40,876 bases of DNA from an uncultured Bacteroidota bacterium (GTDB lineage: Bacteria; Bacteroidota; Bacteroidia; Flavobacteriales; Flavobacteriaceae). Position numbers and translations under genes: made by a program. The stretch spans positions 1 to 40,876 of the forward strand of contig CACKBZ010000008.1 in NCBI GenBank assembly GCA_902598525.1, written 5' to 3'. The notes below the pieces were generated by a model. The model was not told the origin of the DNA. It worked only from the letters and a program-made list of their open reading frames with translations, and searched no databases. Positions 1 through 8,291 of this stretch are shown here, one piece after another. Every line of letters starts with the position of its first letter. Position 1 is the stretch's first letter.

Positions 1-1857
1 AGTTGACTTATGCAAAAAATTTGAACCAAGATAAAGTACATCTTGGTTATGTGATGATAATAAAATTGGTGTCTGCCAGTTGAATCTATATGGGGACTCG
101 CCTAGCTCATGAATTGGTTTTATAGACTTTCTTTTACCAGAGTCTAAATCTAATCTAGAGTAAAAACCAAATTGGTATCCCGTAAAGACAATATTTGGGT
201 TTCTATTATCAATTTGGATTTCCATTCCATCTCCACCTAGTATACCTTTCCATGGATATTGACCTGTCATATTCCATCTTTTATTGACTGCTGCATTATG
301 TGGGCCCATCCAAACACCGTTGTCTTGAAGTCCACCATAAACATTGTATGGCTTTTGGTAATCTACATTTATTGCATAGAATTGTCCAACTTCAGTTGAA
401 TTGTTCTTGATCCAATTTTCTCCATCATCATATGTGATATTTACTCCTCCATCATTTCCATTGATTAAATGACCAGGCTTTTCGGGATTGATCCATAAAT
501 CATGGTGATCAGCATGAACATTTTCCTTACCTATTCTGTAAAAGGTTTTTCCTCCATCATCAGAAGATAAAATTGGAACCCCATAGGTATAAATTTTTTC
601 ACTATTGTTGGGATCAACATGAATTTTACCAAAGTAGTAGCCATAAGTATTGTATACTCCGTCTAGATAACTATCATGAGTTTTAACCCATTTGTTTCCT
701 CCATCAATACTTTTATAAACTTCTGCTCCAATTATTGGAGTATCAAATAATTCAGAGTTTGCATTTACTAAATATCTGTAAAGGTCTTCAGGCTGAAGTT
801 CTCCCTCATTAATTTCCTTCTTGATTGCTTCAGGTTTATACTTAGAAGGAAATCTATTTGATCTTAAAAAAGATTTAAGATCATCAACACTTATTTCGTT
901 AAATCTCTCAATTGTCATGCCTATAAATGACTCTTTAGTTAATCCTTTATCTTCCTCCTTTTTTGTTGACTGTCTAAAGTTTTGATTGTCAACAACTGCA
1001 TAAATTATGTTTTTATCAAAAACTGCTAATCCAATCCTTCCTACTCCTGCTCCTGTTGGGAAGCCAGATTTATTATTTGATATTAGGGTCCAATTATCCC
1101 CTGCATCAATACTTTTATATATACCCGAACCATTCCCATCCTCATCAAAAGTCCAAGCCTTTCTATCTTTTTCCCAAGAGGTTGCATACATTACTTTAAA
1201 GTCTCCTGGGGTATAAGACATATCAATAATTCCACTTATATCATCAACATATAATGTCCTGTTCCAGTTTTCCCCTCCGTCTTTTGTTACATATACACCT
1301 CTATTAATATTATTTGAGTATAAGTGCCCAGTAACTCCAATTACTACATGATCAGAATTTTCAGGATTTATTAAAATTTTTCCAATATGATGACTATCAT
1401 GTAGGCCAACATTTTTCCAATTTGAACCATCAGCATTTGTCTTCAAAATTCCTATACCAGAATATGAGGATCTTGAAGAATTATTTTCTCCTGTCCCAAC
1501 CCATAATGTACCATTACCCCAATCCATTGCAATTTCACCAATATTTTGAGTTGGCCAATTATCAGAGATAGACTCAAATGATGTTCCGTTATTATCTGTA
1601 TACCATACTCCACCAGAAGCATAAGCAACATAGAATTTTGTCGGATCTTGGGGATTAACCTCAAGTGCTACAACTCTTCCACTCATAATTGTTGGCCCTA
1701 TATTTCTAAACTCAATATTTTTTACTCTAGATGAATGAGTTAAAGTCTCTTTATTTTTATAGGCATTGATTATACTCTGTGCATCTGATGGACTTGGCTG
1801 AGAGAATACAAGAGTATAGCTAATTGTATAAAGAACAATGGATAAAAATTTTTTCAT
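1..1857 (-). CDS. VPS10/sortilin-type BNR-repeat exoprotein, C-terminus outside window
   Basis: Reading the minus strand from the ATG at 1857 gives an uninterrupted frame of 619 codons that leaves the window at base 1, so the C-terminus is missing. The protein starts with a signal peptide (MKKFLSIVLYTISYTLVFSQ) and then carries many copies of the BNR/Asp-box pattern, with runs such as SxDGGxxW and YxTDNNGTSF, separated by blocks like 'NPENSDHVVIG'. This is the WD40/YVTN/BNR-like family often called glycosyl hydrolase or VPS10 domain protein, very common as secreted beta-propellers of marine Bacteroidetes. The precise substrate is unknown; the name glycosyl hydrolase is a family label only. 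It is divergent from pepP, with 64 bases between the starts. Confidence 0.85.
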   Translation of the reverse strand, partial: MKKFLSIVLYTISYTLVFSQPSPSDAQSIINAYKNKETLTHSSRVKNIEFRNIGPTIMSGRVVALEVNPQDPTKFYVAYASGGVWYTDNNGTSFESISDNWPTQNIGEIAMDWGNGTLWVGTGENNSSRSSYSGIGILKTNADGSNWKNVGLHDSHHIGKILINPENSDHVVIGVTGHLYSNNINRGVYVTKDGGENWNRTLYVDDISGIIDMSYTPGDFKVMYATSWEKDRKAWTFDEDGNGSGIYKSIDAGDNWTLISNNKSGFPTGAGVGRIGLAVFDKNIIYAVVDNQNFRQSTKKEEDKGLTKESFIGMTIERFNEISVDDLKSFLRSNRFPSKYKPEAIKKEINEGELQPEDLYRYLVNANSELFDTPIIGAEVYKSIDGGNKWVKTHDSYLDGVYNTYGYYFGKIHVDPNNSEKIYTYGVPILSSDDGGKTFYRIGKENVHADHHDLWINPEKPGHLINGNDGGVNITYDDGENWIKNNSTEVGQFYAINVDYQKPYNVYGGLQDNGVWMGPHNAAVNKRWNMTGQYPWKGILGGDGMEIQIDNRNPNIVFTGYQFGFYSRLDLDSGKRKSIKPIHELGESPYRFNWQTPILLSSHNQDVLYLGSNFLHKST

Positions 1858-1921
1858 ATTATTTAATTTTACCTTTAATTTAAAAACATTATATTAAATA
1901 ACCAGTGATTGATAAAATTAA

Positions 1922-3214
1922 ATGAGATACAAGCCACTTAGTAATTCAATATATAAAAGGAACAGAAGGAATTTCATGGATGAAATGAAGGGTAACTCTA
2001 TGGCTGTTTTCAACTCTAATGATGTATATCCAGTAAGTGCCGATTCCGAGCTACCTTTTGAACAACATAGAGATATTTTTCATTTAACAGGTATTGATCA
2101 AGAAGAAACTATATTATTACTTTATCCTCCATCAAAAGATGACAAGACTAGAGAGATCCTTTTTATAAGAAAATCTGACAATCATACTAAAGTTTGGGAA
2201 GGTGAAAAATTAAGTAAAAATCAGGCAAATGAACTATCTGGTGTTGATAGTATATACTTTATTGATGATTTCAAAGATATCCTTAGTTCAATCGCATCTC
2301 AAGTTGATACTTTTTATATAAATAAAAATGAGCACTACAGAGCAAATTCTCCAGTTGAAACCAGAGAGGATAGATTTATTTCATGGCTCTTAAAAAAGTA
2401 CCCTGCTCACAATGTTGCAAAAAGTAATCCTATTCTTCAAAGACAAAGATCTATAAAACACCCTGATGAAATTGATCAAATAAAAAAAGCGTGTGATATA
2501 ACAAGGAAAGGATTCAACAGGGTCTTAGAGTTTATAAAACCTAATGTTTGGGAATATGAAATTGAGGCAGAATTTATTCATGAATTTATTAATAGTTCAT
2601 CTAAAGGTTTTGCATATTCTCCAATTATAGCTAGTGGAAATGACAATAATGTCCTTCACTATGTAAAAAACAATAAACAATGTAAAAGTGGGGAACTAAT
2701 ATTAATGGATGTTGGAGCAGAATATGGAAATTATTCTAGTGATATGACTAGAACTGTTCCTGTATCAGGAAAATACTCAAAAAGACAGAAGGAAATATAC
2801 AATGCTGTTTTAAGAGTTAAAAATGAAGCTACTAAATTGTTAACTGTCGGTAACAATTGGAAAATATTTCATGAGCAAGTAGGAGAAATTATGACAAAAG
2901 AGTTGCTTGAAGTTAGGCTCATTGATAAAAATGACATAAAAAATCAGAGTAAGAAAAGCCCTGCTTATAAAAAATATTTTATGCATGGCACATCTCATCA
3001 TCTTGGATTAGATACTCATGACTACGGTTTACTAGACGATCCATTTCAAGAAAATATGGTTTTCACTGTTGAGCCTGGTATTTATATTCCAGATGAAGGA
3101 TTTGGAATTAGGTTAGAGGACGATGTTGTTATTCAGGCAAGTGGAGGCCCTAAAAATTTAATGAGTAAAATTGCAATCGAAGCAGATGAAATTGAAGAAA
3201 TTATGAACAGTTAA
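1922..3214 (+). CDS. pepP: Xaa-Pro aminopeptidase (M24B)
   Basis: A 430-residue cytoplasmic metallo-aminopeptidase that removes an N-terminal residue preceding proline. The N-terminal AMP_N domain (about 1-165) starts with the usual family opening 'FNSNDVYPVSADSELPF', which supports the start used. The C-terminal pita-bread domain has all five expected di-metal ligands: D263 (LMDVGAEYG), D274 (SSDMTRT), H359 (HGTSHHLGLDTHD), E384 (VEPGIY) and E399 (IRLED). Length fits PepP (about 440). It has no signal peptide. It is convergent with the SCO gene, only 24 bases separating the two stop codons, and I see no clear hairpin between them. Confidence 0.93.
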   Translation: MRYKPLSNSIYKRNRRNFMDEMKGNSMAVFNSNDVYPVSADSELPFEQHRDIFHLTGIDQEETILLLYPPSKDDKTREILFIRKSDNHTKVWEGEKLSKNQANELSGVDSIYFIDDFKDILSSIASQVDTFYINKNEHYRANSPVETREDRFISWLLKKYPAHNVAKSNPILQRQRSIKHPDEIDQIKKACDITRKGFNRVLEFIKPNVWEYEIEAEFIHEFINSSSKGFAYSPIIASGNDNNVLHYVKNNKQCKSGELILMDVGAEYGNYSSDMTRTVPVSGKYSKRQKEIYNAVLRVKNEATKLLTVGNNWKIFHEQVGEIMTKELLEVRLIDKNDIKNQSKKSPAYKKYFMHGTSHHLGLDTHDYGLLDDPFQENMVFTVEPGIYIPDEGFGIRLEDDVVIQASGGPKNLMSKIAIEADEIEEIMNS

Positions 3215-3238
3215 CGATTAAGCTCTACAACTTATAAT

Positions 3239-3898
3239 TTAAAACTCTTGCTTTAGCAAGTATATATCCTCGATAAGTTTATCAATTGAATCATCATTGG
3301 TTCCATCATAGAAACCTCTTATTCTTCTTAATGGGTCAATCAAGACAAAATTTTCAGTATGAATCATATCATACTTTAGTTCACTTTCAATATCTTCTGC
3401 AACTAAATATGATTTTCTTGCAAGATTATAAATCTGTTTCTTATCACCAGTCACTAAATTCCACTTTGAATCTAAAACTCCATTCTCAATTGAATAATCT
3501 TTTAATACACTTACAGAGTCAATTTCAGGTGTAACTGTGTGAGATAATAGCATAATTTGATCATCGTAAATAAATTCATTTTGAAGATCTATCATGTTTT
3601 CTTTCATTATTGGACAAATTCCTGGACATGTTGTAAAGAAAAAATCAGCTACATAAATTTTTCCATCATAAAAATCATTAGTTACAATATTATTATTTTG
3701 ATTAACCAATTTGAAATCTGATATTTTATGAAATCTCTTTACATGCTGAATAGTACTATCTACAAGTTGAAATTTCACCATACTAGGTTGATAAATCGGC
3801 AGTTTTTTTTCTGGAGTTAAAACACTGTAAAAAGAAACTACTGCTACTAATGATATTGTTAGCATGGTTAAAATAAAAAACCTATATTTTTTTAACAT
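3239..3898 (-). CDS. SCO1/SenC/PrrC copper chaperone
   Basis: A 219-residue thioredoxin-fold protein anchored by one N-terminal membrane segment (about residues 7-24). The copper-binding CxxxC motif is present as C91-PGI-C95, and the conserved distal histidine is probably H180 (DMIHTENFVLID). SCO proteins deliver copper to the CuA centre of cytochrome c oxidase or act as thiol reductases outside the cytoplasm. A longer frame begins at 3922, but the ATG at 3898 is preferred: a good -7 element (TATCTTTG) occupies 3920-3927, so a start at 3922 would lie inside the promoter. Divergent from rseP. Confidence 0.9.
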   Translation of the reverse strand: MLKKYRFFILTMLTISLVAVVSFYSVLTPEKKLPIYQPSMVKFQLVDSTIQHVKRFHKISDFKLVNQNNNIVTNDFYDGKIYVADFFFTTCPGICPIMKENMIDLQNEFIYDDQIMLLSHTVTPEIDSVSVLKDYSIENGVLDSKWNLVTGDKKQIYNLARKSYLVAEDIESELKYDMIHTENFVLIDPLRRIRGFYDGTNDDSIDKLIEDIYLLKQEF

Positions 3899-3919
3899 AG
3901 TTTTTGAAATTTGAGCAAT

Positions 3920-3927
3920 CAAAGATA
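3920..3927 (-). promoter_or_regulatory. -7 promoter element of the SCO gene
   Basis: TATCTTTG on the minus strand matches the Bacteroidetes -7 consensus TAnnTTTG perfectly and ends 22 bases before the chosen start. No convincing -33 TTG is seen at the expected distance. Confidence 0.55.
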
Positions 3928-3949
3928 ATTCAAGGAATTAAAAAAATAT

Positions 3950-3957
3950 TAAATTTG
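3950..3957 (+). promoter_or_regulatory. -7 promoter element of rseP
   Basis: TAAATTTG matches TAnnTTTG and predicts transcription from about 3962, upstream of the ATG at 3976 but downstream of the longer-frame ATG at 3904. It therefore decides the start of rseP. Confidence 0.55.
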
Positions 3958-3975
3958 CTGTTCAAAATTATATAT

Positions 3976-5295
3976 ATGTCATCAGAGATACTTATAAAAG
4001 GAATACAACTACTTCTTTCGCTTTCAATTTTAATTATACTCCACGAACTAGGTCATTTTATTCCAGCAAAGTTATTTGGTACGAGAGTAGAAAAGTTTTA
4101 TTTATTTTTTGATGTTAAGTATTCTCTATTTAAAAAGAAAATTGGTGAGACTGTCTATGGAATAGGATGGCTTCCGCTTGGAGGCTATGTGAAGATCTCT
4201 GGTATGATTGATGAGAGTTTTGATAAAGAACAAATGCAAAAACCACCTCAACCATGGGAATTTAGATCAAAACCTACGTGGCAAAGGTTAATAATAATGT
4301 TAGGAGGTGTAACAGTTAATTTAATCGTTGGTTTCTTAATTTATATGATGGTTCTTTTTGTTTGGGGTAAAGAAACTCTTCCTCAGGAAAATTTTCCATT
4401 AGGTATGCAGCCATCTCAAGTTGTGAAGGAAATTGGTTTTGAGAAAGGTGACAAAATAGTTAATGTTGATGGCAAAGTGCTTGATAATGTTCTAGAAATA
4501 AATACAATGTTACTTTTTAGACCAATAGAGTATGTTACAGTTCAAAAGTCTGATGGATCAATTACTGAAATTTCAATCCCTTCTAATTTAGGAAATGATA
4601 TTTTTAAAAGTGGTCAGATTAGAAGCTTTGACCCAGTTATATTAGCTGAAATTGATAGTGTAATACCAGGATCTCCTGCTCTTAGTTCTGGCCTTCAGGC
4701 AGGTGATAAGATTTTAAGTGTTAATGACGACATAATTGATGATTGGTCTTCATTTTCTGATTGGATGGATAATAATTCAGACGATATTATTAATCTTGTT
4801 GTAGAAAGGAATAACTTAAATTATAACATTTCAATAGATAGAAATGATGATGGCACAATAGGTGTCTATCCTGCCTATAATTTTAAAACAACAAACCAAA
4901 AACTTGGACTTCTAGATAGCGTTATTCAGGGATTTGATTATGGATATTGGATACTATACGACTATGTATCTGGATTTCAATATATCGTAACAAAACAGGG
5001 CGCTCAACAACTTGGAGGATTTGGTACAATTGGAAATATTTTTCCTGCCCAATGGGATTGGCGAGGGTTTTGGATGAGCACTGCCCTTATCTCAATTATT
5101 CTTGCATTTATGAATGTTCTTCCAATTCCTGCCCTTGATGGTGGGCATGTAATGTTTTTAATCTATGAGATGGTAACAGGCAAAAAACTAAGTGATAAGT
5201 TTATGGAGACTGCGACAATGATTGGATTTTTCCTTTTAATTGCACTTGTTTTGTATGCTAACGGTAATGACCTATTCAGATTTTTAAATGGATAA
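3976..5295 (+). CDS. rseP: RIP metalloprotease RseP (site-2 protease)
   Basis: A 439-residue intramembrane zinc protease that cleaves membrane-bound regulators such as anti-sigma factors. The first membrane segment carries the zinc motif HELGH (H23-E24...H27); the C-terminal membrane segment carries the third ligand motif in NVLPIPALDGGH. Two PDZ-like regions lie between (around 'GFEKGDKIVNVDGK' and 'GLQAGDKILSVNDD'). A longer frame from 3904 adds 24 residues that overlap the divergent gene's promoter and lie upstream of the -7 box, so the start at 3976 is chosen; the shorter form also places HExxH at the usual distance from the N-terminus. A terminator follows immediately. Confidence 0.93.
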   Translation: MSSEILIKGIQLLLSLSILIILHELGHFIPAKLFGTRVEKFYLFFDVKYSLFKKKIGETVYGIGWLPLGGYVKISGMIDESFDKEQMQKPPQPWEFRSKPTWQRLIIMLGGVTVNLIVGFLIYMMVLFVWGKETLPQENFPLGMQPSQVVKEIGFEKGDKIVNVDGKVLDNVLEINTMLLFRPIEYVTVQKSDGSITEISIPSNLGNDIFKSGQIRSFDPVILAEIDSVIPGSPALSSGLQAGDKILSVNDDIIDDWSSFSDWMDNNSDDIINLVVERNNLNYNISIDRNDDGTIGVYPAYNFKTTNQKLGLLDSVIQGFDYGYWILYDYVSGFQYIVTKQGAQQLGGFGTIGNIFPAQWDWRGFWMSTALISIILAFMNVLPIPALDGGHVMFLIYEMVTGKKLSDKFMETATMIGFFLLIALVLYANGNDLFRFLNG

Positions 5296-5296
5296 A

Positions 5297-5323
5297 AAAA
5301 GGCTGAGAAAAACCCAGCCTTTT
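5297..5323. terminator. bidirectional terminator between rseP and the TonB receptor
   Basis: A 9-bp stem, AAAAGGCTG (5297-5305) with CAGCCTTTT (5315-5323), loop of 9. It is T-rich on one side and A-rich on the other, so it can serve both convergent genes. Confidence 0.8.
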
Positions 5324-5343
5324 AAAATTTAAATACAATAAAT

Positions 5344-7422
5344 TTAGAAGTTATATTTTAGTCCAACAGATATATTTCTGCCCATTTCATGAATACCAAC
5401 ATTTTTTAATCTAGATAGATGATCATAGTATTCTTTATCAAATACATTATCTATACTCCAGAAAATATTTAAATCATTATTTAAAAAAGATGTCATCCAA
5501 TTACCTGACAAATTAAGAACAGAATAACCTGCAGTTTCTTCTTCAAACATAGATACTCTATTTTGCTTTGCTTTAGCTAAAAAGTCAACTTCTAAAGAGT
5601 AATTACTTGAAAACTCTAAATTAAAAACTTGATTAAATGTTAATGGAGAGATAAGTGGTAAAGCATCACCATCAGCTGTTTCCCCATGGATATATTCAAG
5701 ACTTGTATTAAAACTAAGCCAGTCAATACCTGTCTGTTTTGAATAAATAATTTCTCCTCCATATAGAGTTGCATCTTGTTGTAGGAAATTGTAAACTTTA
5801 TAGCCTTCCTGAGTCATGTTAGAAGGGGCAACATATATATAATCCGAAATGTCATTATAAAAGAGATCAAATACAATAGATGATGAATCTCTATTTATAT
5901 CAAGAGAAATATCAGTCTGAAAACTTGTCTCTGCCACTAAATCTTTATTTCCTTTTTCATATCTATTTGTTGCATGATGTACTCCATCAGCAAAAAGTTC
6001 AATTAAGCTAGGTGCTCTGTAACCAGATCCAATATTAAATCTTAGTACCGAGTTTTCGTAATCTTTCCTTATACCAATAGAGCCATTGAAATTTGAAAAA
6101 TCTGCAGCTCCCATTTCAGAATCAATTGATCTACTATCATATCTTAAACCAATTAAAGCTGAACCATTTTTCATTTCAATTTGACCTAAACCATATAATC
6201 CAAAGTCATTTAACTCAGCGTCAGGAATCAATTCCTCATGTCCAAAGTTTTTATTTTCCTGTGAGACAAGGTTTGTTCCAATTATTAAATTTAATTTTTC
6301 AGATTGAGGCATATTAAGATTTATATCAAGAGAGTTAGTTACTAATTCCATATCAAGTTCAGCATCACTTTCTCCATGGCCCTCATCATGATGTTCCTCC
6401 TCCTCATGATCATCATGCTCTTCTTCCTCATGATCATCATGCTCCTCCTCCTCAGAATGACCTCCAAATTCTTTTCTATCATTAATTTGTCTTCCTAATG
6501 TTACTTGAAGATTATGATCATTTCCAAGATCAAAGTTATTTGTCCAAGTTATTATTGTATGAGATAATTCCTGGTAATGATCTTCTTCACCTTCATGATC
6601 ATCATGCTCTTCTTCACCTTCATGATCATCATGCTCCTCATGATCATCATGCTCTTCATGATCATCATGCTCCTCATCCATGTGAGGAATACCTAATTCT
6701 GAAGTATTCATCGATAGTCTAAAATCCGAAGAAAATTTTTCACTTTCGTACATTATACCAGCTTTAATATCATTTTCTTTAAACCAGGTATTTTCAACTT
6801 CACCATCTGGTGTTGAAAAATCTTGATTGTCTGTTATATTACCTCTTAGAATATATGAGAAATTTCCTGAACTTCCCTTTAAACCTAAATTGTTAGTAAT
6901 ACCATTATAGTTTGAATTATAGATACCCATATAATCAATTGATAAGTCATCAGAATATCTTTCAGGCTCAACATATATAACACCACCCATAGCATCACTT
7001 CCATAAATTACGTAAGATGGACCTTTAATTAATTCTATCGAGTTAATTCCTGATGTAGATATTCCAATACCATGTTCATCACCCCATTGTTGATTCTCTA
7101 ATCTGACTCCTGAAGAGAAAACAGCTACTCTGTTAGCACTAAGTCCTCTTATTGAAGGTTTAGAAATTCCTGGACCTGTAGTTATAAAACTAATTCCAGG
7201 TAATTTAGATAAAGATTTAGATATGTATGATTTAAGAATTGGGTTAATATTGTCAAGATTAATTTTATTTACTTTAATTACAGACTTAGCTTCAACTTGA
7301 CTGAATGGAAGAGACAAAATGACTTCATCAAGTTCAACAGTATTGTTGCCCATCTGAGAGTAAGAAGTCTGAAGGATCATTAGCATAGCAGCTAGAAATC
7401 CATATATTTTTATTTGATTCAT
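5344..7422 (-). CDS. TonB-dependent receptor with His/Asp/Glu-rich loops (ZnuD-like, zinc or copper)
   Basis: A 692-residue outer-membrane receptor. A signal peptide (about 1-22, ending SYSQ) is followed by a plug domain (about 45-165) with PSIRGLSANRVAVFSSGVR and GPSYVIYGSDAMGGVIYV, then a 22-strand-type barrel ending in the aromatic residue of VGLKYNF. Two acidic histidine-rich insertions lie at about 248-283 and 323-350; together they hold six HDDHE units plus HHDEGHG. The family with NQQWGDEHG in the plug and His-rich extracellular loops includes the zinc receptor ZnuD; metal-binding loops argue for Zn (or Cu) uptake, which is inference. No carboxypeptidase-like N-domain is present. It lies downstream of a small His/Cys protein on the same strand, with a candidate metal operator between them. 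Confidence 0.88.
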   Translation of the reverse strand: MNQIKIYGFLAAMLMILQTSYSQMGNNTVELDEVILSLPFSQVEAKSVIKVNKINLDNINPILKSYISKSLSKLPGISFITTGPGISKPSIRGLSANRVAVFSSGVRLENQQWGDEHGIGISTSGINSIELIKGPSYVIYGSDAMGGVIYVEPERYSDDLSIDYMGIYNSNYNGITNNLGLKGSSGNFSYILRGNITDNQDFSTPDGEVENTWFKENDIKAGIMYESEKFSSDFRLSMNTSELGIPHMDEEHDDHEEHDDHEEHDDHEGEEEHDDHEGEEDHYQELSHTIITWTNNFDLGNDHNLQVTLGRQINDRKEFGGHSEEEEHDDHEEEEHDDHEEEEHHDEGHGESDAELDMELVTNSLDINLNMPQSEKLNLIIGTNLVSQENKNFGHEELIPDAELNDFGLYGLGQIEMKNGSALIGLRYDSRSIDSEMGAADFSNFNGSIGIRKDYENSVLRFNIGSGYRAPSLIELFADGVHHATNRYEKGNKDLVAETSFQTDISLDINRDSSSIVFDLFYNDISDYIYVAPSNMTQEGYKVYNFLQQDATLYGGEIIYSKQTGIDWLSFNTSLEYIHGETADGDALPLISPLTFNQVFNLEFSSNYSLEVDFLAKAKQNRVSMFEEETAGYSVLNLSGNWMTSFLNNDLNIFWSIDNVFDKEYYDHLSRLKNVGIHEMGRNISVGLKYNF
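6381..6455 (-). repeat. coding repeat, second His/Asp/Glu cluster
   Basis: Degenerate tandem DNA repeat built on catgatcatcatgctcctcc-like units inside the receptor gene. It encodes residues about 323-348 (EEEEHDDHE twice, then EEEEHHDEGHGE). Confidence 0.75.
6575..6680 (-). repeat. coding repeat, first His/Asp/Glu cluster
   Basis: The same repeat family as at 6381-6455. Four HDDHE units with spacers of EE and GEEE are encoded (residues about 248-283). Such repeats can change copy number by slippage in units of 6 or 9 codons without breaking the frame. Confidence 0.75.
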
Positions 7423-7478
7423 TTTTTATTTTTTAAATTATTTAATTGTTTTTCTTTGCTTTATTCAAAGCTTATAGA

Positions 7479-7507
7479 TTGCCTAAATACTTAATTTAGT
7501 TAGGTAA
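7479..7507. promoter_or_regulatory. inverted repeat, candidate metal-repressor operator upstream of the TonB receptor
   Basis: TTGCCTAA (7479-7486) and TTAGGTAA (7500-7507) form 8-base arms with one mismatch, 13 bases apart. On the minus strand a near -7 sequence (TAAGCTTTG, one base too long) lies just downstream at 7466-7474, so a bound repressor would cover the -33 region. The arm TTAGG resembles half sites of DtxR/MntR-type repressors; that link is inference. Confidence 0.35.
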
Positions 7508-7568
7508 TTTATATTATAATAATTCTTGAGATCAACTAATGATCCAGAAATTAAAATATTAACATGTA

Positions 7569-7877
7569 CTAGGACCTATTTGGTGGACCTCTTTTAAAAT
7601 AGGTACTCGAGATATTATTTAAATTTATCTCGGAAACTTTGAAGTATTTACTAGAAGAATTTTGATAAATTTTGAGCTGATATGAGTAATTTGAAAAGAA
7701 ATTAACATCGTCATCTTGATAAGAGACCAAATTAATTTGGCAATCAAACACATGTTTGTTTAAATTTAAATTTTCTTCTAAGGTGATTTCGTGAGAGTCA
7801 TGAATAGCATGAAAAACTTCAACTGCTGTTGGAGACAGTAAAGAAATTAAAAGAACATAACTAAAAAAATTTCTCAC
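7569..7877 (-). CDS. small exported His/Cys protein ending in RGPP, partner of the metal receptor
   Basis: A hypothetical protein of 102 residues, starting (V/M)RNFFSYVLLISLLSPTAV, a clear signal peptide. The mature part begins with a potential metal site (HAIHDSHE), has a single later Cys in HVFDCQINL and ends in FKRGPPNRS. Short proteins with a His-rich start, one Cys and an RGPP tail are regularly found just upstream of metal-type TonB receptors and cation efflux genes in Flavobacteria; their role is not established. A longer frame starts with an ATG at 7901, but a perfect -7 box (7883-7890) lies within it, so the GTG at 7877 is the likely start. It is probably co-regulated with the receptor 147 bases downstream. 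Confidence 0.7.
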   Translation of the reverse strand: MRNFFSYVLLISLLSPTAVEVFHAIHDSHEITLEENLNLNKHVFDCQINLVSYQDDDVNFFSNYSYQLKIYQNSSSKYFKVSEINLNNISSTYFKRGPPNRS

Positions 7878-7882
7878 CGTGT

Positions 7883-7890
7883 CAAATATA
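7883..7890 (-). promoter_or_regulatory. -7 promoter element, near-leaderless start at GTG 7877
   Basis: TATATTTG on the minus strand, with the GTG codon beginning 6 bases after its final G. Transcription would begin at or within a base or two of the start codon. Confidence 0.5.
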
Positions 7891-7924
7891 ACAATTAACA
7901 TTAAATAAAAATGTTAAAAAATAT

Positions 7925-7932
7925 TATATTTG
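7925..7932 (+). promoter_or_regulatory. -7 promoter element of tRNA-Asn
   Basis: TATATTTG, a perfect match to TAnnTTTG, ending 9 bases before the mature 5' end of the tRNA. No clear -33 TTG. Confidence 0.6.
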
Positions 7933-7940
7933 CCGACTAT

Positions 7941-8014
7941 TCCTCCTTAGCTCAGTTGGTTAGAGCATCTGACTGTTAATCAGAGGGTCCTTGGTTCGAG
8001 TCCAAGAGGGGGAG
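7941..8014 (+). tRNA. tRNA-Asn (GTT)
   Basis: All arms fold: acceptor TCCTCCT/AGGGGGA (one T-G pair), D-stem GCTC/GAGC, anticodon stem TCTGA/TCAGA with loop CTGTTAA (anticodon GTT at 7975-7977), variable GGGTC, T-stem CTTGG/CCAAG with loop TTCGAGT, discriminator G at 8014. The CCA end is not encoded (CAA follows). It is divergent from the small RGPP protein and has its own terminator. Confidence 0.97.
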
Positions 8015-8045
8015 CAAGCTAACCGCTACATTACACAAATTATAT

Positions 8046-8074
8046 AACCCTTCACCTACTGGAGGGTTTTTTCT
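8046..8074 (+). terminator. terminator of tRNA-Asn
   Basis: AACCCTTC (8046-8053) pairs with GGAGGGTT (8061-8068), one G-T pair, followed by a T-rich run. Confidence 0.8.
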
Positions 8075-8123
8075 TTACTCCGTGTTCGACTAAATTAATT
8101 TACAAAAAATAGCTCAAAAATGC

Positions 8124-8177
8124 TACTAATTGGCAGTGCTGTGACAGTATTTTTTACGTAAAATGGATGTTTAGGGG
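8124..8177 (+). repeat. 54-base repeat part 1, copy A
   Basis: Matches 9978-10031 in 51 of 54 positions. It includes a hairpin (AGTGCTG-TGA-CAGTATT, with two G-T pairs on the plus strand) followed by a T-run, then TTTTACGTAAAA, a perfect 12-base palindrome here but broken in copy B. Confidence 0.85.
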
Positions 8178-8190
8178 TTGTAGTTATCTG

Positions 8191-8212
8191 TTTAGAAAAA
8201 TTCAAGCTATTT
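8191..8212 (+). repeat. 22-base repeat part 2, copy A
   Basis: Identical in all 22 positions to 9413-9434, where it covers the stop codon and 3' flank of an NTF2-fold lipoprotein gene. Here it stands alone, 13 bases from part 1. Confidence 0.8.
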
Positions 8213-8291
8213 TCTTAACCTATTTAACTTTTCCTTTAAAAAATAACATACTAAATAAGCTTAAATTTGTTGTATTGAATTAGTTTAATTA

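Noticed and set aside
3904-3975. Upstream ATG extending rseP by 24 residues
   Set aside because: It lies upstream of the -7 element and overlaps the divergent promoter region; the ATG at 3976 gives the usual N-terminus.
6381-6680. CRISPR-like short repeats
   Set aside because: Repeats are contiguous, in-frame and coding, with no unique spacers of constant length and no cas genes.
6498-6722. Plus-strand frame of 74 codons rich in HDHHA repeats
   Set aside because: It is the antisense reading of the His-rich loop of the receptor gene; the repeat makes long open frames in several readings.
7878-7901. ATG 7901 as start of the RGPP protein
   Set aside because: A perfect -7 box falls within these codons; the GTG at 7877 gives a cleaner signal peptide.
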